Both the position numbers and the translations under genes were made by a program. A DNA stretch of 46,804 nt from NCBI RefSeq assembly GCF_000376265.1, contig NZ_AQWU01000058.1:1-46804 (forward strand), given 5' to 3'. This document shows, one piece after another, positions 24,294-31,400 of this stretch; the stretch's first letter is position 1; the number at the start of each line of letters is the position of its first letter. The DNA is from Thermus igniterrae ATCC 700962 (lineage in GTDB: Bacteria > Deinococcota > Deinococci > Deinococcales > Thermaceae). The notes under the pieces were generated by a model. The model had not been told where the DNA came from and searched no databases. It was given only the letters and a program-made list of their open reading frames with translations.

Positions 24294-24331
24294 ATCATAA
24301 GGGAAAGGCCCGCATCCCGTAGACTCGGGGC
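24294..24331. promoter_or_regulatory. Divergent promoters of uspA-like operon and rlmB
   Basis: Leftward: TATGAT at 24299-24294 (leadered, with Shine-Dalgarno). Rightward: TAGACT at 24320-24325, six bases before ATG 24332 (leaderless type). Neither has a clear -35 box. Confidence 0.5.
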
Positions 24332-25048
24332 ATGTGGATCTATGGGCGGAACCCGGTCCTCGAGGCCCTCAAGGAAGGCCGGGCGCGCCGGGTCCTGGTG
24401 GCCCGGGGGGTGGAGGGGTGGCTGCTGAAGGAACTCCAAAGGCTGGGGGCGGACTACACCCTGGTGCCCCGCATTGAGCTGGACACCCTTTTGCGCACCA
24501 CCCACCACCAGGGCCTGGCCGCGGAGGTGGAAGAACCCCGGTACGCGGCCTTGGAGGACGCCCTCCGCCTGGCAAAGGCCCGGGGAGAGATGCCCCTTCT
24601 GGTGGCCCTGGACGGGGTCACCGACCCCCGGAACTACGGGGCCATGATCCGGAGCGCCCTGGCCCTGGGGGCCCACGGGGTGGTCTCCGAGGAGCGGCGG
24701 AGCGCCCCCCTCTCCCCCCTGGCCCTGAAGGCCAGCGCCGGGGCGGCCCTGAAGCTCCCGGTGGTCCGGGTGAAGAACCTGCCCCGCACCCTGAAGGCCC
24801 TGAAGGAGGAGGGGCTTTGGGTCTACGGCCTGGACCCGGAAGGGGAGAAGACGCCTAAGGCCCTGGACTTCCGCCGCCCCCTGGTGCTGGTGGTGGGCTC
24901 CGAGGGGGAGGGGATGCGCCGGGTGGTGCGGGAGGCCTGCGACGAGCTCTTCCGCATCCCCATGCGGCAGGAGGCGGAGTCCCTGAACGCCTCCGTGGCC
25001 CTGGGCATCGCCCTCTACGCCGCCCTCGAGGCCCGGGGTGTAGGATAG
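24332..25048 (+). CDS. rlmB: TrmH/SpoU family 23S rRNA 2'-O-methyltransferase, RlmB-like
   Basis: The 238-residue enzyme has the RlmB layout: a short substrate-binding domain (MWIYGRNPVLEALKEGRARRVLVA to about 75) and a SPOUT knot domain with ALDGVTDPRNYGAMIRSALALGAHGV, LVVGSEGEGMRRVVREACDELFRIPM and AESLNASVALGIALY. RlmB methylates the 2'-O of a guanosine in the 23S rRNA peptidyl-transferase region using S-adenosylmethionine. A related TrmH-type target cannot be excluded from sequence alone. Confidence 0.87.
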   Translation: MWIYGRNPVLEALKEGRARRVLVARGVEGWLLKELQRLGADYTLVPRIELDTLLRTTHHQGLAAEVEEPRYAALEDALRLAKARGEMPLLVALDGVTDPRNYGAMIRSALALGAHGVVSEERRSAPLSPLALKASAGAALKLPVVRVKNLPRTLKALKEEGLWVYGLDPEGEKTPKALDFRRPLVLVVGSEGEGMRRVVREACDELFRIPMRQEAESLNASVALGIALYAALEARGVG

Positions 25049-25052
25049 GGGC
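25041..25052 (+). promoter_or_regulatory. Leaderless-type promoter of second M20 peptidase gene
   Basis: TAGGAT at 25041-25046 overlaps the end of rlmB and is followed by six bases and GTG 25053. Confidence 0.4.
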
Positions 25053-26126
25053 GTGGACTGGGTCAGGCTCCTTTCCCGGCTCCTGCAGGCGGAAAGCCTG
25101 CCGGGACAGGAAGGGGAGGCGGCGGGCCTCCTCCTGGAGGCCCTAAAAGGGCTTGGCCTCCCCGCCTGGCTGGACGAGGCGGGGAACGTGGAGGCCCTTC
25201 TGGGGGAAGGGGAGCCCGAGGTGGTGCTGGCTGGGCACCTGGACGTGGTGCCCGTGGGGGACCCCAGCCACTGGCCCCACCCCCAGGGGGCAGTGGCCGG
25301 GGGGGCGGTCTGGGGCCGGGGGGCGGTGGACATGAAAGGCCCCCTGGTGGCCATGCTCCTGGCCCTGGAAGCGCTTTCTAGGGGGCCGCTTAGGGGCCGG
25401 GTGCGCTTTCTGGCCACGGTGCAGGAGGAGGTGGGGGGCCTGGGGAGCCGTTATGCCGCCGCAAGGCTCTCCCCCCTGGCCTTCCTCCTGGGGGAGCCCT
25501 CGGGCCGGCGGCTCATGCGGGGGCACCGGGGCCGGGCGGAGGTTTGGGCAGACTTTGAGGGAGAGGAGACCCACGCGGCCATCGCCGGGCCGGAAAACCC
25601 CCTCTTTGACCTGGCGGAATACCTCCTGGCCCTGCGCCAGCTCCCTGCCATCCCCGGCATTAAGCCCACCCCCACCAGGGTGGACACCTACCCCGGGGCG
25701 CGGAACCAGACCCCGGGGGTGGTGCGCCTCTACCTGGACGTGCGCTACGAGCCCGAGGCCAGCCTGGATGGCTTCATGGAAACCCTGAAGACCCTGGGCC
25801 CTGCCTCGGTCTACCTCCCCGAGGAGGAGCGGGCCTCGGGGGAGGTGCGGATGCGCATCCCCGCCCTCTGGCCCCCCTACCGCCTGCCGGAGGGCCACCC
25901 CCTCCTGCGGGCCGCCCTAAAGGCCCTGGGGCAGGAAGAGGCCGGGCTTTGGCCCTTCACCACCGACGCCCCCTACCTGGGGGCCAAGGCCCCCGTCCTG
26001 GGCTTCGGCCCCGGGGACCCGGCCCTGGCCCACACCCCCAAGGAGCACATCCCCCTGGCCGAGGTGGAGGCCGCCGGCCGGGAGTACGCCCTTTTGGTGG
26101 AGGCTCTATGGAACGCCGCGTCCTAG
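25053..26126 (+). CDS. M20 family metallopeptidase (ArgE/DapE/LysK-like)
   Basis: The 357-residue zinc peptidase has AGHLDVVPVGD (His, Asp), the bridging Asp in WGRGAVDMKG, the Glu pair VQEEVGG, Glu in LLGEPSGRR, a central dimerisation domain with ETHAAIAGPENP, and the last His in LAHTPKEHIP. The branch includes acetylornithine deacetylase, succinyl-DAP desuccinylase and LysW-lysine hydrolase. GEPSG recalls LysK, but the case is not decisive. It starts at GTG 25053. Its end overlaps the next small gene by 19 bases. Confidence 0.83.
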   Translation: MDWVRLLSRLLQAESLPGQEGEAAGLLLEALKGLGLPAWLDEAGNVEALLGEGEPEVVLAGHLDVVPVGDPSHWPHPQGAVAGGAVWGRGAVDMKGPLVAMLLALEALSRGPLRGRVRFLATVQEEVGGLGSRYAAARLSPLAFLLGEPSGRRLMRGHRGRAEVWADFEGEETHAAIAGPENPLFDLAEYLLALRQLPAIPGIKPTPTRVDTYPGARNQTPGVVRLYLDVRYEPEASLDGFMETLKTLGPASVYLPEEERASGEVRMRIPALWPPYRLPEGHPLLRAALKALGQEEAGLWPFTTDAPYLGAKAPVLGFGPGDPALAHTPKEHIPLAEVEAAGREYALLVEALWNAAS

Positions 26127-26344
26127 CCGGAACCCCCTACGCCAAGCTCCTCACCGCCCCCCGTCCCGTGGCCGAGGGCATCAAGGCCCGCCTCGAGGCC
26201 CGGGGCCTGCCCGTGGTGTTGGAAACCCCCTTTGCCGGCCTGCCCGAGGCCGCCCTGGGCACCTACATGGGGGACGTCTCCCTCTGGGTGCCCGAGGCCC
26301 TTTTGGGGGAGGCCGAGGCCGTCCTGGAGGAGGAGATCCCATGA
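26108..26344 (+). CDS. DUF2007-like small protein
   Basis: The 78-residue protein begins MERRVLAGTPYAKLLTAPRP and has a single alpha/beta domain with helices (VAEGIKARLEARG) followed by strands (LPVVLETPFAG, GDVSLWVPE). This is the layout of small DUF2007-type proteins proposed to bind ligands or signal. It starts inside the M20 gene and ends with ATGA overlapping the glucokinase gene, so it sits in one coupled operon. No catalytic residues are apparent. Confidence 0.7.
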   Translation: MERRVLAGTPYAKLLTAPRPVAEGIKARLEARGLPVVLETPFAGLPEAALGTYMGDVSLWVPEALLGEAEAVLEEEIP

Positions 26345-27249
26345 CCGTGGTGGGCCTGGACCTGGGGGGCACCAAGATCGCCGCTGGGGTCTTTGATGGG
26401 GAAAGGCTTCTTTCCAAGGTGGTCCTCCCCACCCCCAAGGAGGGAGGGATGGCCGTGGTGGCGGCCCTGGCGGAGGCCACCCGGGAGGCGGAAAGGGCCG
26501 CGGGGGTGGCAGGGGTGGCCATCGGCCTCGGCACCCCCGGCCCTCTGGACTACAGGGAGGGGGTCATCCGCTTCACCCCCAACATCCGCGGCCTCGAGGC
26601 CTTCCCCATCCGCCGCCTCCTGGAGGAGGCCACGGGGAGGCCCGTCCACCTGGAGAACGACGCCAACGCCGCCGCCTTGGCCGAGCACCACCTGGGGGCC
26701 GCCAGGGGAGAGGCAAGCTCCCTCTTCCTCACCGTCTCCACGGGGATTGGCGGGGGGGTGGTCCTGGGGGGAAGGGTGCTGCGGGGGGAGCGGGGCCAGG
26801 GGGGGGAGCTCGGCCACCTCACCCTCCTCCCCGGGGGGCCGGCCTGCGGCTGCGGCCTTGAGGGCTGCCTCGAGGCCCTGGCCGCAGGCCGGGCCCTGGA
26901 GCGGGAGGCCAGCTACGCCTTCAACCGTCCCCTAAGCCCCCAGGAGCTCTTCCAGCTCTTTCGGGCAGGGGAGGCCAAGGCGGAAAGGATCCTCCTCCAG
27001 GCGGCCCGCTACGTGGGCCTGGGCCTGGCCAGCCTGGTGAAGGCCTTTGACCCCGGGGTGGTGGTGGTGGGAGGCGGCCTGGCCCTGAACGCCCCCGAGG
27101 CCTACTGGCAGGCCCTGGAGGAGAGCTACCGCCGCTACCTGGCGGGCTGGGAGGCCCCCCCCTTGCGCAAGGCCCTCCTGGGGGGGGAGGCAGGGCTTCT
27201 GGGCGCGGCCCTCACCGCCTATCTGGAGGTGCGGGATGGAGCTGGCTAA
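26341..27249 (+). CDS. ROK family glucokinase
   Basis: The 302-residue sugar kinase has the phosphate-1 motif GLDLGGTKIAAGVFDG, the catalytic Asp in HLENDANAAALAEH, the ROK signature around STGIGGGVVLGG...GGELGH, and the zinc-binding CGCGLEGCLEA. ROK kinases with this zinc motif phosphorylate glucose and related hexoses, and glucose is the most probable substrate here. It is coupled to the DUF2007-like gene upstream and overlaps the DUF2905 gene downstream by 14 bases. Confidence 0.9.
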   Translation: MTVVGLDLGGTKIAAGVFDGERLLSKVVLPTPKEGGMAVVAALAEATREAERAAGVAGVAIGLGTPGPLDYREGVIRFTPNIRGLEAFPIRRLLEEATGRPVHLENDANAAALAEHHLGAARGEASSLFLTVSTGIGGGVVLGGRVLRGERGQGGELGHLTLLPGGPACGCGLEGCLEALAAGRALEREASYAFNRPLSPQELFQLFRAGEAKAERILLQAARYVGLGLASLVKAFDPGVVVVGGGLALNAPEAYWQALEESYRRYLAGWEAPPLRKALLGGEAGLLGAALTAYLEVRDGAG

Positions 27250-27448
27250 GGTTCTGGTCTACCTGGGGCTTTTCTTCCTGGTCCTGGGCCTCCTTCTCCT
27301 CTACTTCCCCAAGCTCTTCGCCTGGTTCGGCCACCTGCCGGGGGACATCCGCATGGAACGGGGTGGGGTGCGCATCTACATCCCCCTCACCTCCGCCCTC
27401 CTCCTCTCCCTGCTCCTCACCCTAGTCCTGAACCTCTTCCGCCGCTAG
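27236..27448 (+). CDS. DUF2905 family membrane protein
   Basis: The 70-residue protein has two membrane helices (about 6-30 and 48-68) around a hydrophilic loop GHLPGDIRMERGGVRIYIPL, the hallmark of DUF2905. No function is known. The start is inside the glucokinase gene. The end overlaps the convergent SARP-like gene by 27 bases. Confidence 0.88.
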   Translation: MELAKVLVYLGLFFLVLGLLLLYFPKLFAWFGHLPGDIRMERGGVRIYIPLTSALLLSLLLTLVLNLFRR

Positions 27449-29038
27449 GTCCCAGGCAGCCATGGCCCCCGGCTTGGGCCGGTAGGCCCGCAGGGTGAAC
27501 TCCGCTAGGCCCAGCCCCTGGAAGCCCAGGCGCAGGGGCCCGGGGTGCAGGAACCAACGGTGCCGGAACTCGCCTTCCAGGCCCAGGCGCATCCCCCCAC
27601 CCGGGGCCCGGAGGGTTAGCCCCATGCCCTGGGTGTCTTCCAGGCCGTAGGCCCTCCCGGAAAGCTCCAGCACCACCTCCTCCTCGATTTCGCTCAGGGC
27701 CAAAAGGGCCGTCTCCTCGGGCTCCAGCAGGGCCACGCCAAACCCCTCCCGCAAGGCCAGGACCCCCTCCCGCTGGTGGGGCAGGAGGACCCGCTCCGGA
27801 CCCAGTCCCAGGTGCCGCACCCCCCTTCTTCCCTCCCCCGGGGCTAGGGCCTTCCCCCAAAGGCCTCCCAGGTCTTCCCCCAAAGCCCTGCGGTGGACCG
27901 CCTCCGCTTCCAGCTTTCCCGAAAGGGCCAAGGCGGTGGCCGCCCGCTCGTGGAGCTCGTGCCGCCGCCCCGGGGGCAAGGCGGCGTAGAGAAGGCGGCG
28001 CTCCGCCTCCTTGGCGAACCGGTACCCCCCTCGGTAGAGGAGCCAGCCCTTGCGCTCCAGCTCGTCCAGGTGGGGCAGGGCTCCCAGGGCGTCCAGCACC
28101 TCCTCGGGGATGGTCCCCATGGCCACGGAAAGGCGCTCCAGGGCCAGGCGGGCGGGCTCGCTGAGGAGCCTAGCCTGCAGGCGCAACTGGGCCAAAGGCC
28201 GCTGGGGGCCTTGGGGACAGGCCAGCCACTCGGGGATCCACTCCGGCTGCCCCCCCGCCCAGAAGTAGGCCCGGGCCGCCTCAAAGAAGTCCAGGCCTGC
28301 CAGAACCCCCTCCCGGGCCTCGGGCCAGGAGAGGGGGGGCAGGTCCAGAAGCCGGGTCTGGGCCACCGGGTAGTGGGCGCGCAGCTCCAGAAAGAAGCGG
28401 GGCTCCTCCCCTGGCCCGAGGCTGAGCACCAGAAGGCTTTGGGAACGGAGCAACTCCCGCACGGGCACCTGCGGGTAGGGGGGCTCCAGGTATACGAGGC
28501 CCTGGGGGCGGAGGGTTTGGTGAAAGGTAAGCCCCAAGGTCCGGGCCAGGGCCTGGGCAAAGGCCCGTTGCCCGGACCCTAGCCGCCCCCGGAGCACCAG
28601 GAGGAAGGGGGGGCGGAGGGCGGAGAACTCTTGGAGGAGCTCCCGCCGCTCCAAAAGCCCCGGCGTGGCCTCGTGGCGCTCCCGCACCTCGGCAATCCAG
28701 TCCCAGGGCTCCTCCAGCCCCTCCAGGGCCTGGCCCTGTCCGGTGGTGTCCAGGCGGATCCAGGAGGGGAGGACCAGGGGGTCCTGCCCCTGGGGAAACA
28801 CCCGCCGCCCCAGGGCCTGGCCGAGGCGGTAGAGCTCCACCCGCAGGTTCTGCAGGCCGGTGCCGTGGGCATAGAGGAGCTCCGCCAGCCTGGCCCTGGT
28901 GGTGGGGCCCTCGAGGGCCAGGTAGTAGAGGAGGACCAGCCCCTTCTTTGAAAGCCGCACCTCCTTTCCCTGGTGAAGGAGCCGGGCCCGCCCAAAAAGG
29001 GGCAAGGCGTAAAGCGGTTCGTTAAGGGGGCGTTTCAA
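27422..29038 (-). CDS. SARP-like transcriptional regulator with degenerate ATPase domain
   Basis: The 538-residue protein starts with a SARP/OmpR-type winged helix (about 8-98): FGRARLLHQGKEVRLSKKG, ALEGPTTRARLAELLY, then LQNLRVELYRLGQALG and VLPSWIRLD. A STAND/AAA-like region follows (LLVLRGRLGSGQRAFAQAL, 147-165), where the Walker A Lys is Gln157, so nucleotide binding is doubtful. The helical middle ends in a beta-rich C-terminus (about 430-538) of unknown kind. TTG 29038 is the best start, since no ATG precedes the winged helix. It faces the surface-protein operon across 154 bp and is its probable regulator (inference). Confidence 0.75.
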   Translation of the reverse strand: MKRPLNEPLYALPLFGRARLLHQGKEVRLSKKGLVLLYYLALEGPTTRARLAELLYAHGTGLQNLRVELYRLGQALGRRVFPQGQDPLVLPSWIRLDTTGQGQALEGLEEPWDWIAEVRERHEATPGLLERRELLQEFSALRPPFLLVLRGRLGSGQRAFAQALARTLGLTFHQTLRPQGLVYLEPPYPQVPVRELLRSQSLLVLSLGPGEEPRFFLELRAHYPVAQTRLLDLPPLSWPEAREGVLAGLDFFEAARAYFWAGGQPEWIPEWLACPQGPQRPLAQLRLQARLLSEPARLALERLSVAMGTIPEEVLDALGALPHLDELERKGWLLYRGGYRFAKEAERRLLYAALPPGRRHELHERAATALALSGKLEAEAVHRRALGEDLGGLWGKALAPGEGRRGVRHLGLGPERVLLPHQREGVLALREGFGVALLEPEETALLALSEIEEEVVLELSGRAYGLEDTQGMGLTLRAPGGGMRLGLEGEFRHRWFLHPGPLRLGFQGLGLAEFTLRAYRPKPGAMAAWDLAAEEVQD

Positions 29039-29192
29039 AGCGTTACCTACCTTAACCCCAGGCTAGCACAGGCGGGGCTTCCCCGCCAGGTCAGGCTGCT
29101 TTTGGCGGTAACGGCCGTGTAACGCCCCTTTCCGTAGGGTGAGGACGTCCTGAGAGGCCACCACCTCCCGGGGCGGATTTAAAGGAGGCATT
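29020..29192. promoter_or_regulatory. Control region between the SARP-like gene and the surface operon
   Basis: GTAACG direct repeats at 29108-29113 and 29119-29124 (11-bp period, each followed by N then CC) end 10 bp before a -10 box TAGGGT at 29135-29140. They replace the -35 region, as in SARP-activated promoters. On the minus strand related hexamers lie at 29046-29041 (GTAACG), 29036-29031 (GAAACG) and 29025-29020 (TTAACG), overlapping the regulator start. A 7-bp hairpin GGCGGGG/CCCCGCC is at 29071-29087. AAAGGAGG at 29181-29188 serves ATG 29193. Confidence 0.55.
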
Positions 29193-30026
29193 ATGCGCAA
29201 AGGCATTCTGGCGGCAGTACTGGTTTTAGTCCCCCTGGCGCTGGCCCAGGCGCCCACCGTGGCCCCCACCAAGGGCAACGGCCCCGACGCCTACGCCAAG
29301 GGCACGGACTCGGCCTCGGTGAACCAGACCATTGAGCTCATCCTGCCCAAGGCCACGGCCCTGCACCTGGACGTGACCACCCTGACCTTTGACCTCACCG
29401 GCCTGGATGGGGCCACCTGGCCCAACTCTACCCCGGACTTCGGCGGGAAGATGGTCTGCGTCTATGGGCTCACGGACGAAGACGTTAAGACCCAGCTAGG
29501 TGACAACTTCTACAACCAGATCCAGACCCTGCCCCTGGGCACCAGCTACGGCGTGAGCACCTGGCCCAACATCTACATCAACGGCGGCGGCCAGGTCACC
29601 GCCTATCCGCCCATCAAGCTGGACAAGAACGGGGAGCTGGTGCCGGGAAGCAAGAACTACTTCGTCTGCTACCGCACCTTCATCCTGCAGAAGTTCTCCA
29701 ATGGGAAGCAGTGGGACCTGACCGTGACCCGCAACGACCCCCAAGGGGCCCAGAGCATCCAGCACCTCTACATCCAGGACAACCCCTGCGACACCTTTGG
29801 CGCGGCCACCGGGCTTTACGAGCTCCCCAACGGGGCCATGCTCCACCTGGTGCCCAAGAACCTGCAGGCGGGGCCCACGGGCTCCCGGTCCAAGGCGAAC
29901 CCGGCCAACTGCGGCTACAAGAGCTGGTTGGATGACCTGGTGGTGGTGGCCATCAAGGTCAACGCCGACCTCTGGGGCAAGAGCACCGCGAACCTGACCT
30001 ACACCCTGGCCACGACCGCCTGGTAG
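29193..30026 (+). CDS. Exported protein, candidate major subunit of a surface fibre
   Basis: The 277-residue protein has a signal peptide (about 1-19, ending LALAQ) and an all-beta mature part with four Cys (KMVCVYG, YFVCYRT, DNPCDTFG, ANCGYKS) that could form two disulfides. There are no catalytic motifs. The C-terminus ends in alternating hydrophobic residues (ADLWGKSTANLTYTLATTAW), as in fibre subunits that complete a neighbour. It is the first gene of the operon and is followed by a strong hairpin at 30035-30061, which would raise its relative yield. I do not recognise the family. A pilin or coat-subunit role is inference from context. Confidence 0.7.
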   Translation: MRKGILAAVLVLVPLALAQAPTVAPTKGNGPDAYAKGTDSASVNQTIELILPKATALHLDVTTLTFDLTGLDGATWPNSTPDFGGKMVCVYGLTDEDVKTQLGDNFYNQIQTLPLGTSYGVSTWPNIYINGGGQVTAYPPIKLDKNGELVPGSKNYFVCYRTFILQKFSNGKQWDLTVTRNDPQGAQSIQHLYIQDNPCDTFGAATGLYELPNGAMLHLVPKNLQAGPTGSRSKANPANCGYKSWLDDLVVVAIKVNADLWGKSTANLTYTLATTAW

Positions 30027-30034
30027 CGGACCCC

Positions 30035-30061
30035 GGGGCCTGGCCCAGGGGGCCAGGCCCC
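30035..30061 (+). terminator. Intercistronic hairpin after the first subunit gene
   Basis: GGGGCCTGGCCC (30035-30046), three-base loop, GGGCCAGGCCCC (30050-30061): a perfect 12-bp stem without a U-tract. It probably acts as an attenuator or mRNA-stabilising end, so the upstream gene is made in excess over the downstream ones. Confidence 0.6.
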
Positions 30062-30077
30062 GCCCTTATGGAGGACC

Positions 30078-30914
30078 ATGAAGCGAATCTTCCCCTTTGC
30101 CCTAGCCCTAGCCCTCAGCGCCCTGGCGCAAAGCACCCTGGGCGTGGACCCCCCGGTCCTCCTCAAGGAGGCCAAACCGGGGGAGATCCTCACCCATACC
30201 CTCCGGGTATACAACGTGGGCACCCGCACGGTACGGGTACGGGTCAGCCTGGGGGACTGGACCTACGACCCCATGGGAAAGATTCAGTTTCTCCCGGTGG
30301 GCTCTCTGAAGGAAAGCGCCAGCCCCTGGGCCACCTTTGCTCCCCCCGAGTTCCTGCTGGAGGCCAAGCAAAACCGCGCCCTCACCTACACCCTGACGGT
30401 GCCGGCAAACGCCGCCCCGGGAACCCACTGGGGCATCCTCTTCCTGGAAGCCGAGGACCCCAACCCACCTCCCGGGGTGCCCCTGGCCACCTTCCGGGTG
30501 CGCATGGCCCACGTCTTCTACGTGAACGTTCCCCCCTTGCGGACCTCAGGGCGCATCACGGGCATCGTGCCCAGCGCCCCCCAAGGCCCCCAGGACCCCT
30601 ACCGCTTTGCCGTGCAGTACCAGAACACGGGCAACACCGCCCAAAAACTGGCCGGGCGCTTTGAGGTACGGGAGGCCTCCGGGCGCAAGGTGGCCGAGGT
30701 GGAGATTGAGGAGGTGGTGGTCCTGCCCGGCCAGGTGCGCATCCTGCCCATCACCCTGGTGGGCCCCCTGCCCGCGGGCACCTACACCGCCTTGGCCATC
30801 CTCAACTACGGGGACCCCGCCAAGGACGTGGCCGCGGACCTGCCCTTCGCCCTGCGCACCGCCTTGGCCCCTCCCCCTGCCCCACCCCAGGAAAACAAAG
30901 GAGGCAGCCCATGA
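30078..30914 (+). CDS. Periplasmic chaperone-like protein with two Ig-like domains
   Basis: The 278-residue exported protein has a signal peptide (about 1-17, ending LSALAQ). The first Ig-like domain (about 20-125: VDPPVLLKEAKPGEILTHTL, RVYNVGTRTVRVRVSLGDW, SASPWATFAPPEFLLEA) follows the pattern of PapD/FimC-type chaperones. A second Ig-like domain (about 145-255: FAVQYQNTGNTAQKLAGRFEV, ILPITLVGPLPAGTYTALAI) and a Pro-rich tail follow. Its place between a subunit gene and another subunit and usher-like gene supports a chaperone role. The classical Arg/Lys pair of chaperones cannot be assigned with confidence. The stop overlaps the next start by four bases. Confidence 0.65.
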   Translation: MKRIFPFALALALSALAQSTLGVDPPVLLKEAKPGEILTHTLRVYNVGTRTVRVRVSLGDWTYDPMGKIQFLPVGSLKESASPWATFAPPEFLLEAKQNRALTYTLTVPANAAPGTHWGILFLEAEDPNPPPGVPLATFRVRMAHVFYVNVPPLRTSGRITGIVPSAPQGPQDPYRFAVQYQNTGNTAQKLAGRFEVREASGRKVAEVEIEEVVVLPGQVRILPITLVGPLPAGTYTALAILNYGDPAKDVAADLPFALRTALAPPPAPPQENKGGSP

Positions 30915-31399
30915 GAACCCTGCTGGCCGCCCTGCTCCTCTTGGCCGGCATGGCCACAGCCCAGGCCACCTGGATCGTCCAGACCCTGATCCCGGAGACC
31001 GTGGCCCTGCGCACCCCCACCACCCAGATCGCCTTTGACCTCAAGGACTACCCCCCCAAGGCCTTCCCCGCCACCTACCCTGCCAGCAACCTGGAGGGGG
31101 GAATGCTTCCGGTCCAGGTCTTTTCCAACGCCCCCGGCACCTGGAGCCTCCTCCTACAGATCCCCGACCTGCGGGACACGAACGGGGTGCTCCTCCTCCC
31201 CGCCCGCCAGGTGCTCTACCGGGTGAACGGGGGGCTTTGGTTGCGGGCCGACGGCACGCCCCAGATCGTCTACACCCAGACCGGCCCTACCGGGGACTGG
31301 CTGGAGATCCGCCTGGAGTTCGCCCTGGAACTCCTGGGCAGCGAAAAGGCCGGCAACTACGTGGTCCAGGCCCTGGTCACCGCCTTGAGGCAGCCCTGA
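30911..31399 (+). CDS. Exported protein, candidate minor subunit
   Basis: The 162-residue protein has a signal peptide (about 1-18, ending MATAQA) followed by an all-beta domain: TWIVQTLIPETVALRTPTTQ, LPVQVFSNAPGTWSLLLQIP, RVNGGLWLRADGTPQIV, DWLEIRLEFALELLGSEKAG and a final NYVVQALVTALRQP. The layout resembles small pilin-like beta-sandwich subunits. It lacks Cys pairs. It is coupled to the chaperone-like gene by ATGA and lies one base before the usher-like gene. No family is recognised. Confidence 0.65.
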   Translation: MRTLLAALLLLAGMATAQATWIVQTLIPETVALRTPTTQIAFDLKDYPPKAFPATYPASNLEGGMLPVQVFSNAPGTWSLLLQIPDLRDTNGVLLLPARQVLYRVNGGLWLRADGTPQIVYTQTGPTGDWLEIRLEFALELLGSEKAGNYVVQALVTALRQP

Positions 31400-31400
31400 G

